A DNA stretch of 64,000 nucleotides, taken from positions 1 to 64,000 of the forward strand of contig NZ_RZMW01000043.1 in assembly GCF_003992625.1 (NCBI RefSeq), written 5' to 3'. The DNA comes from Pelagibacterium lentulum (lineage in GTDB: Bacteria; Pseudomonadota; Alphaproteobacteria; Rhizobiales; Devosiaceae). The notes under the pieces were generated by a model. It did not search any database and was not told where the DNA came from. It saw only the letters and a program-made list of their open reading frames with translations. Below are positions 8,199 through 17,908 of the stretch, piece after piece. The position numbers and the translations under genes are program-made. Within the stretch, counting starts at the first letter, position 1. Each line of letters opens with the position of its first letter.

Positions 8199-9119
8199 AT
8201 GCCAATCCGTATTCCAGATCAACTCCCCGCCCGCAAAACGCTCGAAAACGAGGGCGTGGTCGTCATGGACAAGTCCCGCTCCGCGCGGCAGGACATCCGC
8301 CCGCTCCAGTTCGGGCTGCTCAACCTGATGCCCAATAAAGAACGGACCGAAACCCAGTTCGCCCGCCTGATTGCGGCCACCCCGCTCCAGATCGATCTTT
8401 CGCTGGTGCGCATAACCGATCATGACTCCAAAAACACCCCGGAAGAATATCTCCAGACCTTCTACCAGACCTGGGAAGAAGTGCGTGAACGCAAGTTCGA
8501 CGGCTTTGTCGTTACCGGCGCGCCGATTGCCAACCTGCCGTTCGAGGATGTGCGCTACTGGCCCGAGATGGTCGAGATCATGGACTGGACGCAGACCAAT
8601 GTGCATCACACCATGTTCATTTGCTGGGGGGCGCAGGCAGCCCTGCACCACTTCCATGATGTGAAGCGCTTCCGCCGCGACAAGAAAGCGTTCGGCGTTT
8701 TCCGCCACCGGGTACTCGACACCCGCTCACCCTATCTGCGGGGCTTTTCCGACGATCTTGCCGTCCCGGTCTCGCGTAATAACGATATTGACCGGTCCAG
8801 CGTCAGCAGCGATCTCGAAGTGCTTATCGATAGCGAGGAGGTCGGCATCTGCATGCTCAACGACCGGAAATATCGCGCGCTCTACATGCTCAACCATCTC
8901 GAGTATGACAATCGCTCGCTGGCTGACGAGTATGAGCGCGACGTCAAGGCCGGGCTCGATCCGGAACTGCCTGCCAACCTGTTTCCGGGCAACGATCCGT
9001 CACAAATGCCGGAAAACCGCTGGCGCAGCCATGCTCATCTGTTGTTCCAGAACTGGATCAACGAGATTTACCAGACCACACCCTATGATCTGGGCAAGGT
9101 CGGCACGGGGGAATGGTAG
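8199..9119 (+). CDS. metA: Homoserine O-acyltransferase MetA
   Basis: 306-aa enzyme that activates homoserine by O-acylation, the first committed step of methionine synthesis in the cytoplasm. The catalytic cysteine is in [10 protein letters not shown] and the His-Glu pair in NHLEYDNRS. Family members use succinyl-CoA or acetyl-CoA depending on residue 111: Gly in the E. coli succinyltransferase, Glu in Bacillus-type acetyltransferases. Here codon 111 (8529-8531, GCC) encodes Ala in [11 protein letters not shown], so the donor cannot be read directly. It follows the ATPase gene by 28 bases. Confidence 0.93.
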   Translation: MPIRIPDQLPARKTLENEGVVVMDKSRSARQDIRPLQFGLLNLMPNKERTETQFARLIAATPLQIDLSLVRITDHDSKNTPEEYLQTFYQTWEEVRERKFDGFVVTGAPIANLPFEDVRYWPEMVEIMDWTQTNVHHTMFICWGAQAALHHFHDVKRFRRDKKAFGVFRHRVLDTRSPYLRGFSDDLAVPVSRNNDIDRSSVSSDLEVLIDSEEVGICMLNDRKYRALYMLNHLEYDNRSLADEYERDVKAGLDPELPANLFPGNDPSQMPENRWRSHAHLLFQNWINEIYQTTPYDLGKVGTGEW

Positions 9120-9184
9120 GCACTGCTATCAGACGTGTGCCGCCCTCGCGGGAGCAGGATACACATGCGACCGAGGGGGCGGTG

Positions 9185-9418
9185 TCAGTCCAGCTTGGCC
9201 GCGGCGCGCAAGGCGGCGTTGATCCGCTCTTGCCAGCCCGGTCCATCGTCCTGAAAATGGGCGAGAACATCCCTATCGATACGCAGCGAAACAAGCTCCT
9301 TGCCTGTCGGGACTGGATTGGCTTGCGCCTTGGGTGCGTCGGGCTTGGTCGTTGCGGCCTTGAAGAGAGCCTCAGCGCGCTCTTTACCACTGGTTGGTCG
9401 ACGCGGAGTGTAGGCCAT
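9185..9418 (-). CDS. BrnA-like antitoxin, apparently without a toxin partner
   Basis: 77-aa protein. The C-terminal half (VSLRIDRDVLAHFQDDGPGWQERINAALRA, given here in part) matches the BrnA/ribbon-helix-helix antitoxin pattern V-S-L-R-x-D-x-D-V-L followed by GPGWQ-x-R-I-N-x-x-L. The N-terminus is basic. BrnA normally represses its own operon and neutralises the BrnT ribonuclease, but no BrnT-like ORF is adjacent: metA lies on one side and ycjX on the other. The start at MAYTPRRP is chosen from family N-termini; the frame runs much further upstream. Confidence 0.65.
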   Translation of the reverse strand: MAYTPRRPTSGKERAEALFKAATTKPDAPKAQANPVPTGKELVSLRIDRDVLAHFQDDGPGWQERINAALRAAAKLD

Positions 9419-9447
9419 CGTGATCACCGTGCTCGTCAAAAATGAAT

Positions 9448-9481
9448 GGCCCGGCCAGGAGGTGGAATCTCCGACCGGGCC
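9448..9481. promoter_or_regulatory. Inverted repeat between brnA-like gene and ycjX
   Basis: GGCCCGG (9448-9454) and CCGGGCC (9475-9481) bracket a 20-base loop, directly in the divergent promoter region. A smaller GTCTTC/GAAGAC repeat follows. It may be an operator for the ribbon-helix-helix protein or a transcript hairpin. Confidence 0.3.
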
Positions 9482-9589
9482 AAAGTCTTCAGTCGGCGAA
9501 GACCGAAGACACAACACCGATAGTCCAGCAGCGTCATATCGGCAAGCGATATCGACACCCGCCTTGCAATCTGATGTTCTCCCCCTACT

Positions 9590-11077
9590 TTGACCTTGCG
9601 TAACCGGAGACCAAGACCCCTGTCCAATCTTCCCACCATATTTGTTGATGAGGTCGGCATAACGCTGGGCAACATTGCCGATGCGGCCAGCGGCGCCATT
9701 ACCCCGACGTTGCGGATCGGGGTGACGGGGCTTTCGCGCGCGGGCAAGACAATCTTCATCACCGCACTGATCCACAACCTGCTCTCGGGCGCCACCCTGC
9801 CCGGCTTTCAGGCCATGACGCAAGGCCGGTTGATTGGCGCACAATTGACCGAACATCCCGACAACGCCACCCCGCGCTTTGCCTATGAAAACCACCTGGC
9901 AGCCTTGCTCGGCACGCCGCCTACATGGCCGGAAAGCACGCGCCGCATCTCGCAGGTGCGGCTCACTTTGCGCTATCAGTCCGACCGCTGGCTGAAAAAC
10001 CGTATGGGTCTTTCCACGCTCAATCTCGATATTGTCGATTATCCCGGCGAATGGCTGCTCGACCTGCCGCTCTTGTCAAAATCCTTCCGGCAGTGGAGCG
10101 ACGAAGCGCTGGATCTGGCCCAGCGGCCTAACCGGGAGGAAGAGGCAACGCCGTTCCTGGAAGCGCTCAAAGCGACAGACACGATGGCGCAGGCCGATGA
10201 AACCGCCGCCGAAACCCTTGCGCTGGCCTTCACCCAATATCTGCGCGCGTCCAAGCAGGATGCCCGCGCACTCTCTACGCTACCGCCGGGGCGCTTCCTT
10301 ATGCCCGGCGATCTCGAAGGCTCCCCCGCCCTGACATTTGCGCCACTGCCAAAGCCCAGCCACGCTCCCCGCTCCAACAGCCTTTATGCCATGCTGGAGC
10401 GCCGTTTCGAGGCCTATAAGACCGTCGTGATCCGACCCTTCTTTCGCGATCACTTCGCGCGACTCGACCGGCAGATCGTTCTGGTCGACGCGCTGCGCGC
10501 GCTCAATGCGGGGCCGGAAGCCGTATCGGACCTCGAAAACGCCCTCACCTCTGTTCTGGCTTGCTACCGGCAAGGCCGCGTCAATCCGATCTCGCGCATC
10601 CTCAACCGCCGGATCGACAAGATCCTCTTTGCCGCGACCAAGGCAGATCTTCTGCATCACACATCGCACGCAAAGCTCGAAGCCATCCTGAACCGGCTGG
10701 TTATGAACGCCACGCGCCGCGCTAGATTTGCCGGAGCGCAAACACAGTCTCTGGCCATTGCCGCCATCCGCGCCACCCGCGAAGGTCGTATCAAGGACAA
10801 TGGCGACACGCTGGACACCATTATCGGAACGCCTGAGCAGGGCCAGGTTCTGGGCGACACAACCTACGATGGGGAAACCGAAATCGCGTTGTTTCCTGGA
10901 GACTTACCGGACAGTCCGGAATCATTGTTCAAAACAGATGAATCGACACCTGAGCTTAATTTCCTGCGCTTTCTGCCACCAACCGACCTTCAGCGCTCCG
11001 AGACCGGAGAGCCGATTTTCCCCAATATCCGGCTCGACCGTGCCATCGACTATCTGATCGGGGACAAGTTGCAATGA
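9590..11077 (+). CDS. ycjX: YcjX-family P-loop GTPase/ATPase
   Basis: 495-aa member of the YcjX family (DUF463), a stress-associated P-loop NTPase of unclear biochemical role. The Walker A sequence is GVTGLSRAGKT and the Walker B-like stretch LNLDIVDYPGEWLLDLPLL. The C-terminal DLPDSPESLF...FLRFLPP block is also family typical. The start is uncertain: the frame offers TTG codons at 9590 and 9596 and no in-frame ATG before the P-loop, with no good Shine-Dalgarno sequence. It overlaps ycjF by four bases (ATGA), the usual ycjX-ycjF pairing. Confidence 0.85.
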   Translation: MTLRNRRPRPLSNLPTIFVDEVGITLGNIADAASGAITPTLRIGVTGLSRAGKTIFITALIHNLLSGATLPGFQAMTQGRLIGAQLTEHPDNATPRFAYENHLAALLGTPPTWPESTRRISQVRLTLRYQSDRWLKNRMGLSTLNLDIVDYPGEWLLDLPLLSKSFRQWSDEALDLAQRPNREEEATPFLEALKATDTMAQADETAAETLALAFTQYLRASKQDARALSTLPPGRFLMPGDLEGSPALTFAPLPKPSHAPRSNSLYAMLERRFEAYKTVVIRPFFRDHFARLDRQIVLVDALRALNAGPEAVSDLENALTSVLACYRQGRVNPISRILNRRIDKILFAATKADLLHHTSHAKLEAILNRLVMNATRRARFAGAQTQSLAIAAIRATREGRIKDNGDTLDTIIGTPEQGQVLGDTTYDGETEIALFPGDLPDSPESLFKTDESTPELNFLRFLPPTDLQRSETGEPIFPNIRLDRAIDYLIGDKLQ

Positions 11078-12087
11078 GAAACCCGCGCGCCATCCCGACT
11101 TCCAGCCATGGCAAAACCGACAATAACGCCCGCAGCCCCCGTGCGTTTACTTCCGAGTCTGCCGAGCAAATCGATTACGCTTTCGCTGAGGAACTTGAGG
11201 CGCCTGCTGAAATCGCACCCGCGCCGAAAAAACGCTTCGGCTTCTGGCGCGCGCTGGCGCTGGGCACGGCCGGGGCGCTGATCTCGCTTGGGCTTGGACT
11301 AGCCGCCGAGCGGCTTGTCCGCGATCTTTTCGCAGCCTATGAATGGCTCGGCTGGGTCGGCCTTGTCCTGCTCGCATTGTTTGTCACCGCCCTTGTGGTA
11401 CTGATCGGGCGCGAGATTTTCGGCCTCTGGCGCCTGCGCACATTGGATCGGCTACGGGCAAAAGCTGCGTTAGCCTATGTCGATGACGACTTGGTGCAGG
11501 CTAAAGTAGCAACTGACGAACTTACGAAACTCTATGGCTCTCGAGCGGAACTGGCACGCGCAAGGCAGAGCTTCGAGAACGGCAAGGCGTCGATACTGGA
11601 TGGCAAAGAGTTGATCGCTTATGCCGAACGCAGCTTCATGGCACCGCTGGATCGTCGCGCCAAGGCACTGACCGCAGCCAGCGCGCGCCGCGTTGCGCTG
11701 GTGACGGCGGTGTCGCCACGCGCGCTGATCGATGTGGCCTTTATAACCTATGAAAGCTTCCGCCTCGCCCGGAACCTGGCGGACCTTTACGGAGCGCGAC
11801 CAGGCTTTTTCGGTTTCATGCGCCTCATCGGCGCCATTATCGCCCATCTCGCTGTAACCGGCGGACTGGTGCTGACCGACGGGGTGGTCGAACAACTGGT
11901 GGGCCAGGGCTTGGCCACGAAACTGTCCGCGCGATTGGGAGAAGGGGTCGTAAACGGGCTAATGACCGTAAGGGTGGGTATCGCAGCAATGAGCATCGTA
12001 CGGCCGCTGCCCTTCAATACGGAAAAATCACCTGTCGTGGGTGACTTCGTTGCTGATCTGGCAAAACTGAATCCAGAAAAAACATAA
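11074..12087 (+). CDS. ycjF: YcjF-family membrane protein (TIGR01620/DUF697)
   Basis: 337-aa inner-membrane protein. The first about 60 residues are hydrophilic, followed by two transmembrane helices (about 62-85 and 92-115: ALALGTAGALISLGLGLAA and WLGWVGLVLLALFVTALV) and a cytoplasmic DUF697-type domain with more hydrophobic helices near 240-275. The start codon overlaps the ycjX stop. In E. coli ycjX and ycjF belong to a phage-shock/heat-shock regulon; the same coupling is inferred, not shown, here. Confidence 0.85.
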   Translation: MRNPRAIPTSSHGKTDNNARSPRAFTSESAEQIDYAFAEELEAPAEIAPAPKKRFGFWRALALGTAGALISLGLGLAAERLVRDLFAAYEWLGWVGLVLLALFVTALVVLIGREIFGLWRLRTLDRLRAKAALAYVDDDLVQAKVATDELTKLYGSRAELARARQSFENGKASILDGKELIAYAERSFMAPLDRRAKALTAASARRVALVTAVSPRALIDVAFITYESFRLARNLADLYGARPGFFGFMRLIGAIIAHLAVTGGLVLTDGVVEQLVGQGLATKLSARLGEGVVNGLMTVRVGIAAMSIVRPLPFNTEKSPVVGDFVADLAKLNPEKT

Positions 12088-12092
12088 GTAAA

Positions 12093-12112
12093 GCAGCGCC
12101 TTTCGGCGCTGC
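12093..12112 (-). terminator. Terminator between ycjF and the small secreted protein gene
   Basis: GCAGCGCC and GGCGCTGC form an 8-bp stem with a four-base loop between convergent genes. The minus-strand side is followed by TTTACTT, so it best serves the minus-strand gene. Confidence 0.65.
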
Positions 12113-12128
12113 CCTGATATGATCGAAA

Positions 12129-12425
12129 TTAATCGATCAAGCCAGCTTCGCGGCACTCTTCAATGGTAATGGACGCCACATCAAGGCCAGCCATCGGGTC
12201 AACACCGCCGATATCGGTAGCGTCATCCTGAATGGTTGCATCGTCGGACACATCACCATTTACATTGGTTTCATCAGCAGCCAGCGCTTCACAATGCGCC
12301 TGGACTTCCGCCAGGTCCGCATCGGTCACTTCCTGACCGCCAACCATGGTTTGTGCGGCTGCAGCACCGGTCAGAGCAAGACCGAATGCGAGAGCGATCG
12401 GGGAAACAAGAGACTTCTTGAACAT
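12129..12425 (-). CDS. Small secreted acidic protein of unknown function
   Basis: 98 aa with a clear signal peptide (MFKKSLVSPIALAFGLALTG then AAAAQ, likely cleavage after AAAAQ or nearby). The mature part is acidic, with two cysteines (QAHCEAL and EECREAG) that could form a disulfide. GGAG precedes the ATG by eight bases. No family is recognised; it is probably periplasmic. Confidence 0.75.
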   Translation of the reverse strand: MFKKSLVSPIALAFGLALTGAAAAQTMVGGQEVTDADLAEVQAHCEALAADETNVNGDVSDDATIQDDATDIGGVDPMAGLDVASITIEECREAGLID

Positions 12426-12563
12426 GGATTTTCTCCGTTTGACTACATGCGACTTGAACGTCGCCGCATAGAGAACTCATCCACCTTTCAAACGGTTGCC
12501 GCCCAATATAGGGTTTTTTAAGGGCACGCGCCCCCTTTTCGCCCTATTTTCTCTGAGAACGCT

Positions 12564-13178
12564 CTACTGTTTCAAGACGATATAGGCAGCAGCACCAGCC
12601 ATGGCCCCTGCCGCCCCGCGATTAAGCGCCTTGAGCGCGCGTGGGTTGCGCAGGAAGTCACGCGCCTTGGCTGCAAGCGCGATATAGGGAATGACCACCG
12701 CATAAAGTACGATGATGGTGACGACCGAAAGCCACAGGAAATCTTCCAGCGTCACCTCGTCGAGCCGCACGACGGTCGGCAGCAAGGCCATGTAAAATAT
12801 GATGGTTTTGGGATTACCCAGCGTGACGGAATAGCCGGAGAGCAGCGACGCCCATATCCCGTGCCCCTTGCGGGCCTGTACCTTGTCCGGATCGATCCCG
12901 GCGCGCCAGAAGCTCCAGGCCAGATAGGCAAGATAGGCCGCGCCAAGGATTTTTATAACGACGAAAATACCTGAAAACGCCGTTGCGATGGCAGCCAGAC
13001 CGAGAACCGCAAGGACAAGATAAGTCAGATCGCCGAGGACCAGCCCGTTCATGAAAAAGAAGGCCGGGCGGAACCCGCCCCCAAGGGCTTTCCCGACCGC
13101 TGCGGCGATGCCGGGCCCCGGAATTGCTGCAGCAATCGCAAGTGCGATGGCATAGGGAAGATATTGGAGAAGAAACAT
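12564..13178 (-). CDS. LysE/RhtB-family amino acid exporter
   Basis: 204-aa inner-membrane protein with about six hydrophobic segments. It has the family pattern PGPGIAAAVGKALGGGFRPA after the first helix and GNPKTIIFYMALLPT in the middle, corresponding to the conserved PGP and NPK motifs of RhtB/LysE transporters. Substrate cannot be inferred. It has no operon partner: about 140 bases separate it from the upstream secreted-protein gene and about 170 from the ferredoxin gene. Confidence 0.85.
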   Translation of the reverse strand: MFLLQYLPYAIALAIAAAIPGPGIAAAVGKALGGGFRPAFFFMNGLVLGDLTYLVLAVLGLAAIATAFSGIFVVIKILGAAYLAYLAWSFWRAGIDPDKVQARKGHGIWASLLSGYSVTLGNPKTIIFYMALLPTVVRLDEVTLEDFLWLSVVTIIVLYAVVIPYIALAAKARDFLRNPRALKALNRGAAGAMAGAAAYIVLKQ

Positions 13179-13282
13179 GGAACCGCCCGAGCATACTGTT
13201 GAATACCAGAGCTATCACAAGCCTGAAAAATCAGGAACCCGATTCTTGAGGGGCCAGAATCGCCTCCTTTAACGCAAAGTTC

Positions 13283-13310
13283 AGGGCAGTTTCTGGCCGG
13301 AAACTGCCCT
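13283..13310. terminator. Hairpin after the ferredoxin gene
   Basis: Perfect 11-bp inverted repeat AGGGCAGTTTC (13283-13293) and GAAACTGCCCT (13300-13310) with a six-base loop, just beyond the minus-strand ferredoxin stop. The flanking T-run is poor, so termination is likely but not certain. Confidence 0.6.
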
Positions 13311-13346
13311 TAAAACATGCCTTGCCGCGATATTGTGTGCGACGCT

Positions 13347-13675
13347 TTACGCAGCCTCTTCCTGCCGCGCGGAATCGGCAAGAGTGACCTTGAGACCATC
13401 GAGGTCCTCGGTCATCAAAATCTGACACGACAGGCGCGAGTTGGATCGCACATCGGGAACCGTGTCGAGCATGTCTTCTTCCTCGTCGGTCGGTGCATTG
13501 AGGCGGTCTTCCCATTCCTCATCGACAAAGACGTGGCAGGTCGCACACGCGCAGGCGCCACCGCACTCGGCGCGGATATTGAGATTCCAGTCGCGAATGA
13601 CTTCCATGACCCGCCAGCCTTCGAGGGCTTCGAGTTCATGCACATTGCCGCTCTGGTCGGTGACGATGATCTGCA

Positions 13676-13676
<1 letters not shown>
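13347..13676 (-). CDS. [2Fe-2S] ferredoxin, adrenodoxin type
   Basis: 109-aa electron carrier. Cluster ligands are in AECGGACACATCHV (C-x5-C-x2-C) and RLSCQI. The fold ends with the DGLKV strand typical of adrenodoxin/FdxB proteins. Its start overlaps the stop of the preceding ferredoxin reductase gene (TGATG), so the two are made together. Located directly after cysG-DUF2849-cysI-cysH, it probably passes electrons from the reductase to sulfite reductase (inference). It closely resembles the ferredoxin at 19861-20181. Confidence 0.9.
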
Positions 13677-14716
<1,040 letters not shown>

Positions 14717-14777
14717 CTATCGGAAAATTTTAGGTTAGAACGTGCGCGGTATAGCTGACACGTCCTATCAAGTATAG

Positions 14778-16058
14778 TTAGTTCCCGGCGCGCCTCAGAA
14801 ACGGACGCGTGCCGACCGGCACTTCGCGCCCCTCGCCCACCGGCTGGTAATAAAGGGGCACTTCGGCCAGCGCATCCTTTTCAATCGCTGCGCGGGTCGC
14901 TTTGTTGGTGACGACGAACGCGTTGATGCCGCACCGGCGCATGAAGGGAATCTGGTCGGTCAGCACGTCGCCCACTGCCCGCAATTCTCCTTCATAGCCG
15001 AACCGCTCACGCAAAAGGCGCGCACTGGAATAGCCGCGCCCATCGGTAAAGGCCGGAAAGTTGATGGCAATCGAGGAAAAGCGTGCCAGATCGTCAGCGA
15101 CGTCTTCGACCCTCTCGCCGGGATTGACTTGCAGTCCTATCGGATGCGGGCTGGCCAGAAACGCCTCGCGGTTCTCGACAAACACAGTGAGGGGCACATG
15201 GACATAACGCACCGCGTCGGGCGCATCGCCTTCCGCCCATGGCTTCCACGGATCGGCCTTGAACGAGCCGTCCTTGAACAAGGTGAGATCGGACTGGCTC
15301 ATTGGTGCTGCGATTTTTCCGTTAAAGTCAAAATGGATTCCACATTCATTCTTGTTGAGGCCGCGCCAACGTCCGGCGCGAGGGTCCTCGCCTTCGGCGA
15401 CAGCGCTCGTGCAGGGCGCGCAGCCAATCGATTTGTAGCCCTGACGATAAAGCGGGTGTTCGGGCAGGTCGTGCTTCGCCTTATAAGCCTCAATATCCTC
15501 GTGTGAAAAGTAGGCCAAAGGATTGACCTTTATCCGATCGTCGTTTGTCAGCTCGAAATGCGGCAGAACGCCGCGTTCGGCTGTCTGGAACCGCTTGCGG
15601 CCCGTCACCCAGCCGCCAAAGCCTGCAACGATCTTGTCGAGCGGCTCGGTCTTGCGGATATGGCAGCACGAATCCGGATCGGTTTCCCACAGTGTGCCAT
15701 CGGGATCGAAGCGTTTGACATCTTCGGGATCGGGATAGAGCGCGGTTACGTTGGTCAGCCCCAACACGCTCTTGAGCGTTTCGACATAATCCAGCGTTTC
15801 GGCAAAATGCTTGCCGGTCTCAAGGAAATAGACAGGCAGATCCTTATCGACCAGCGAAACAAGGTGCAGCAGCACCGCCGAATCCGCTCCGAACGATGAA
15901 ACGAGCGCAATATCGCCCGGCAGCACGTCTTCGACCGCCTGACGCAGAACGCCCTCGGCATCCATTTCGTCATACATGCCGTTAAGCGCAATGATCCCAA
16001 GCTGGCGCAGCTTGTCCCGTTTGGGTTCGGCAGAAACGATGGGGCTAGCCATTGCCAT
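14778..16058 (-). CDS. cysH: CysH (APS-type reductase) fused to DUF934 domain
   Basis: 426 aa. Residues about 15-250 are the adenylyl-sulfate reductase domain: SSFGADS P-loop-like motif at 54-60, Cys pair 131-132 and CAPC at 213-216 as [4Fe-4S] ligands, and the catalytic Cys239 in ECGIH. The four cluster cysteines indicate reduction of APS rather than PAPS. Residues about 255-420 are a DUF934 domain (NFPAFTDGRGYSSARLLRER, GDVLTDQIPFMRRCG). In most relatives these are two adjacent genes; here they are one frame. The ATG at 16058 is preceded by GGGGAG; an upstream extension of 14 codons is not supported. Confidence 0.93.
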   Translation of the reverse strand: MAMASPIVSAEPKRDKLRQLGIIALNGMYDEMDAEGVLRQAVEDVLPGDIALVSSFGADSAVLLHLVSLVDKDLPVYFLETGKHFAETLDYVETLKSVLGLTNVTALYPDPEDVKRFDPDGTLWETDPDSCCHIRKTEPLDKIVAGFGGWVTGRKRFQTAERGVLPHFELTNDDRIKVNPLAYFSHEDIEAYKAKHDLPEHPLYRQGYKSIGCAPCTSAVAEGEDPRAGRWRGLNKNECGIHFDFNGKIAAPMSQSDLTLFKDGSFKADPWKPWAEGDAPDAVRYVHVPLTVFVENREAFLASPHPIGLQVNPGERVEDVADDLARFSSIAINFPAFTDGRGYSSARLLRERFGYEGELRAVGDVLTDQIPFMRRCGINAFVVTNKATRAAIEKDALAEVPLYYQPVGEGREVPVGTRPFLRRAGN

Positions 16059-16097
16059 GTGTGAACTCCCCGAAAAAAGCACCTGACAGCAAAAGAA

Positions 16098-16224
16098 CAC
16101 CCCTCACCCCCGGCCCCTCTCCCTCAAGGGGCGAGGGGGGCTCCTGGTGCAGCGCTTGCGTTCGTCTGCCCTTCTCCCCTTGAGGGAGAAGGTGGCCCGG
16201 CAAAGCCGGGTCGGATGAGGGGTG
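16098..16224. repeat. Rhizobiales-type intergenic palindromic repeat
   Basis: About 127 bases bounded by 9-bp inverted ends CACCCCTCA (16098-16106) and TGAGGGGTG (16216-16224), with internal complementary CCCTCTCCCTCAAGGGG and CCCCTTGAGGGAGAAGG blocks. The unit fills the gap between cysI and cysH and will fold into a large hairpin in the transcript. Such units are abundant in Rhizobiales genomes (recalled). Confidence 0.7.
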
Positions 16225-16249
16225 ACCAGCCCAAATGCAATTCACCAAC

Positions 16250-17908
16250 CTACCCATTGCCATAAAGCGCCTCCTTGAACGGTGCGTCTCCAAGTCGCCG
16301 ATAGGCTGCAATGAAGGGTTCGTCCTCGGTTTCACGCTTGGCGATATAGGCATCCACAAGCCGTTCGATGGCAGAGGGAACCTCCTCGGCCACGAAACCG
16401 GGGCCGAGAATTTTGCCAACGGCCGCGTCTTCGCTGCCGTCACCGCCAACCGTGATCTGGTAAAGCTCGGTGCCTTTCTTTTCGACGCCGAGAATACCGA
16501 TATGGCCCACATGGTGATGCCCGCAGGCATTGATGCAGCCGGAAATCTTGATCTTGAGCTTGCCGATTTCCTTTTGCCGGTCGGGCGACGCAAAGCGCTT
16601 TGAAATATCCTGCGCGATGGGGATCGAGCGGGCATTGGCCAGCGCACAGAAATCCAGACCTGGGCAGGTGATCATGTCGGTAATCTCACCGGCATTGGCA
16701 TCGGCCAGGCGAGCCTCGACCAGCCCGTCATAGACCGCCCGCAGATCGGTGAGCGCCACATGAGGCAGAACAAGGTTCTGCTCGTGTGTTACACGCAGCT
16801 CGTCGAAGCTGTATTGCTCCGCCAGATCTGCAACCGCTTCCATCTGCTCTGCCGTGGCATCGCCCGGCGCGCCACCGATGGGCTTCAACGAGATTGTAAC
16901 GGACGTATAGCCGGGCCGCGCGTGGGGAAACGTGTTGTTTTCCAGAAACCGAGCATAGGACGGATCGAGAATCTTTTCCCGCTCGATGTCGACGCTGACA
17001 ACGCCTGTGTCCTTATAGGCTGGCTGCGCGAAATAGTCGGTAATCCGGTCCAGCTCTTGCTGCGGCAATGTCAGAACACCGCCCCGGACTTCGGCAAACT
17101 CGGCTTCGACCTGCCCCTTGATGTTTTCAAGACCTTCCTCATGAACAAGAATCTTGATGCGGGCCTTGTACTTGTTATCCCGGCGGCCATAGCGATTGTA
17201 AACGCGCATGATGGATTCGAGATAGGCTAGCAGGTGCTCGTGCGGCACGAACCCGTTGATGAGCTTGGCAACCATGGGTGTGCGGCCAAGGCCACCACCG
17301 ACATAGACCGCCCAGCCCACATCGCCCGAACCATTGGTCTGCGCCATAAGCCCGATGTCGTGGAACTTGATCGCGGCCCGATCCTGCGGCGCGCCGGTGA
17401 TCGCGATCTTGAACTTGCGCGGCAAGAAGGTGAACTCGGGATGCAGGCTCGACCACTGCCGGATGATTTCGGCAACCGGGCGCGGATCGATGATTTCATC
17501 GGCAGCGGCACCGGCGAACTGATCGGTCGTCACGTTGCGTATGCAATTGCCCGAGGTCTGGATGGCGTGCATTTCAACGCTGGCCAGATCGGCGAGAATA
17601 TCGGGAATGTCGCGCAATTTCGGCCAGTTGTACTGAATGTTCTGGCGCGTGGTGAAATGCCCGTAGCCCCGGTCATACTTGCGCGCGATATGGCCCAGCA
17701 TCCGCATCTGCTTTGACGAAAGCGTGCCATAAGGCACCGCAACGCGCAGCATATAGGCGTGCAACTGCAGATAAAGACCGTTCATCAGCCGCAGGGGGCG
17801 GAACTGGTCTTCAGTCAACTCGCCGGAAATCCGGCGGCGTACCTGGTCTGAAAACTGCGCGACGCGATCATTTACAAACGCGGCATCAAACTCGTCATAT
17901 CGATACAT
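16250..17908 (-). CDS. cysI: Sulfite/nitrite reductase hemoprotein (assimilatory sulfite reductase)
   Basis: 552-aa siroheme and [4Fe-4S] enzyme reducing sulfite to sulfide. Two ferredoxin-like half domains alternate with two catalytic domains. Cluster/siroheme cysteines are in CPGLDFCALA (near residue 414) and GCINACGHHH (near 455). It lacks a fused flavoprotein, and no cysJ is seen, so it is likely ferredoxin dependent. The start at 17908 is preceded by GAGG with good spacing; two in-frame ATGs lie 2 and 4 codons upstream. The start overlaps the end of the DUF2849 gene by 14 bases. Context cysG-DUF2849-cysI-cysH favours sulfite over nitrite. Confidence 0.92.
   Translation of the reverse strand: MYRYDEFDAAFVNDRVAQFSDQVRRRISGELTEDQFRPLRLMNGLYLQLHAYMLRVAVPYGTLSSKQMRMLGHIARKYDRGYGHFTTRQNIQYNWPKLRDIPDILADLASVEMHAIQTSGNCIRNVTTDQFAGAAADEIIDPRPVAEIIRQWSSLHPEFTFLPRKFKIAITGAPQDRAAIKFHDIGLMAQTNGSGDVGWAVYVGGGLGRTPMVAKLINGFVPHEHLLAYLESIMRVYNRYGRRDNKYKARIKILVHEEGLENIKGQVEAEFAEVRGGVLTLPQQELDRITDYFAQPAYKDTGVVSVDIEREKILDPSYARFLENNTFPHARPGYTSVTISLKPIGGAPGDATAEQMEAVADLAEQYSFDELRVTHEQNLVLPHVALTDLRAVYDGLVEARLADANAGEITDMITCPGLDFCALANARSIPIAQDISKRFASPDRQKEIGKLKIKISGCINACGHHHVGHIGILGVEKKGTELYQITVGGDGSEDAAVGKILGPGFVAEEVPSAIERLVDAYIAKRETEDEPFIAAYRRLGDAPFKEALYGNG

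Noticed and set aside
12564-13178. Link of the LysE-type exporter to cysteine export
   Set aside because: It is separated from the sulfur block by a hairpin and about 170 bases, and substrate cannot be read from sequence.
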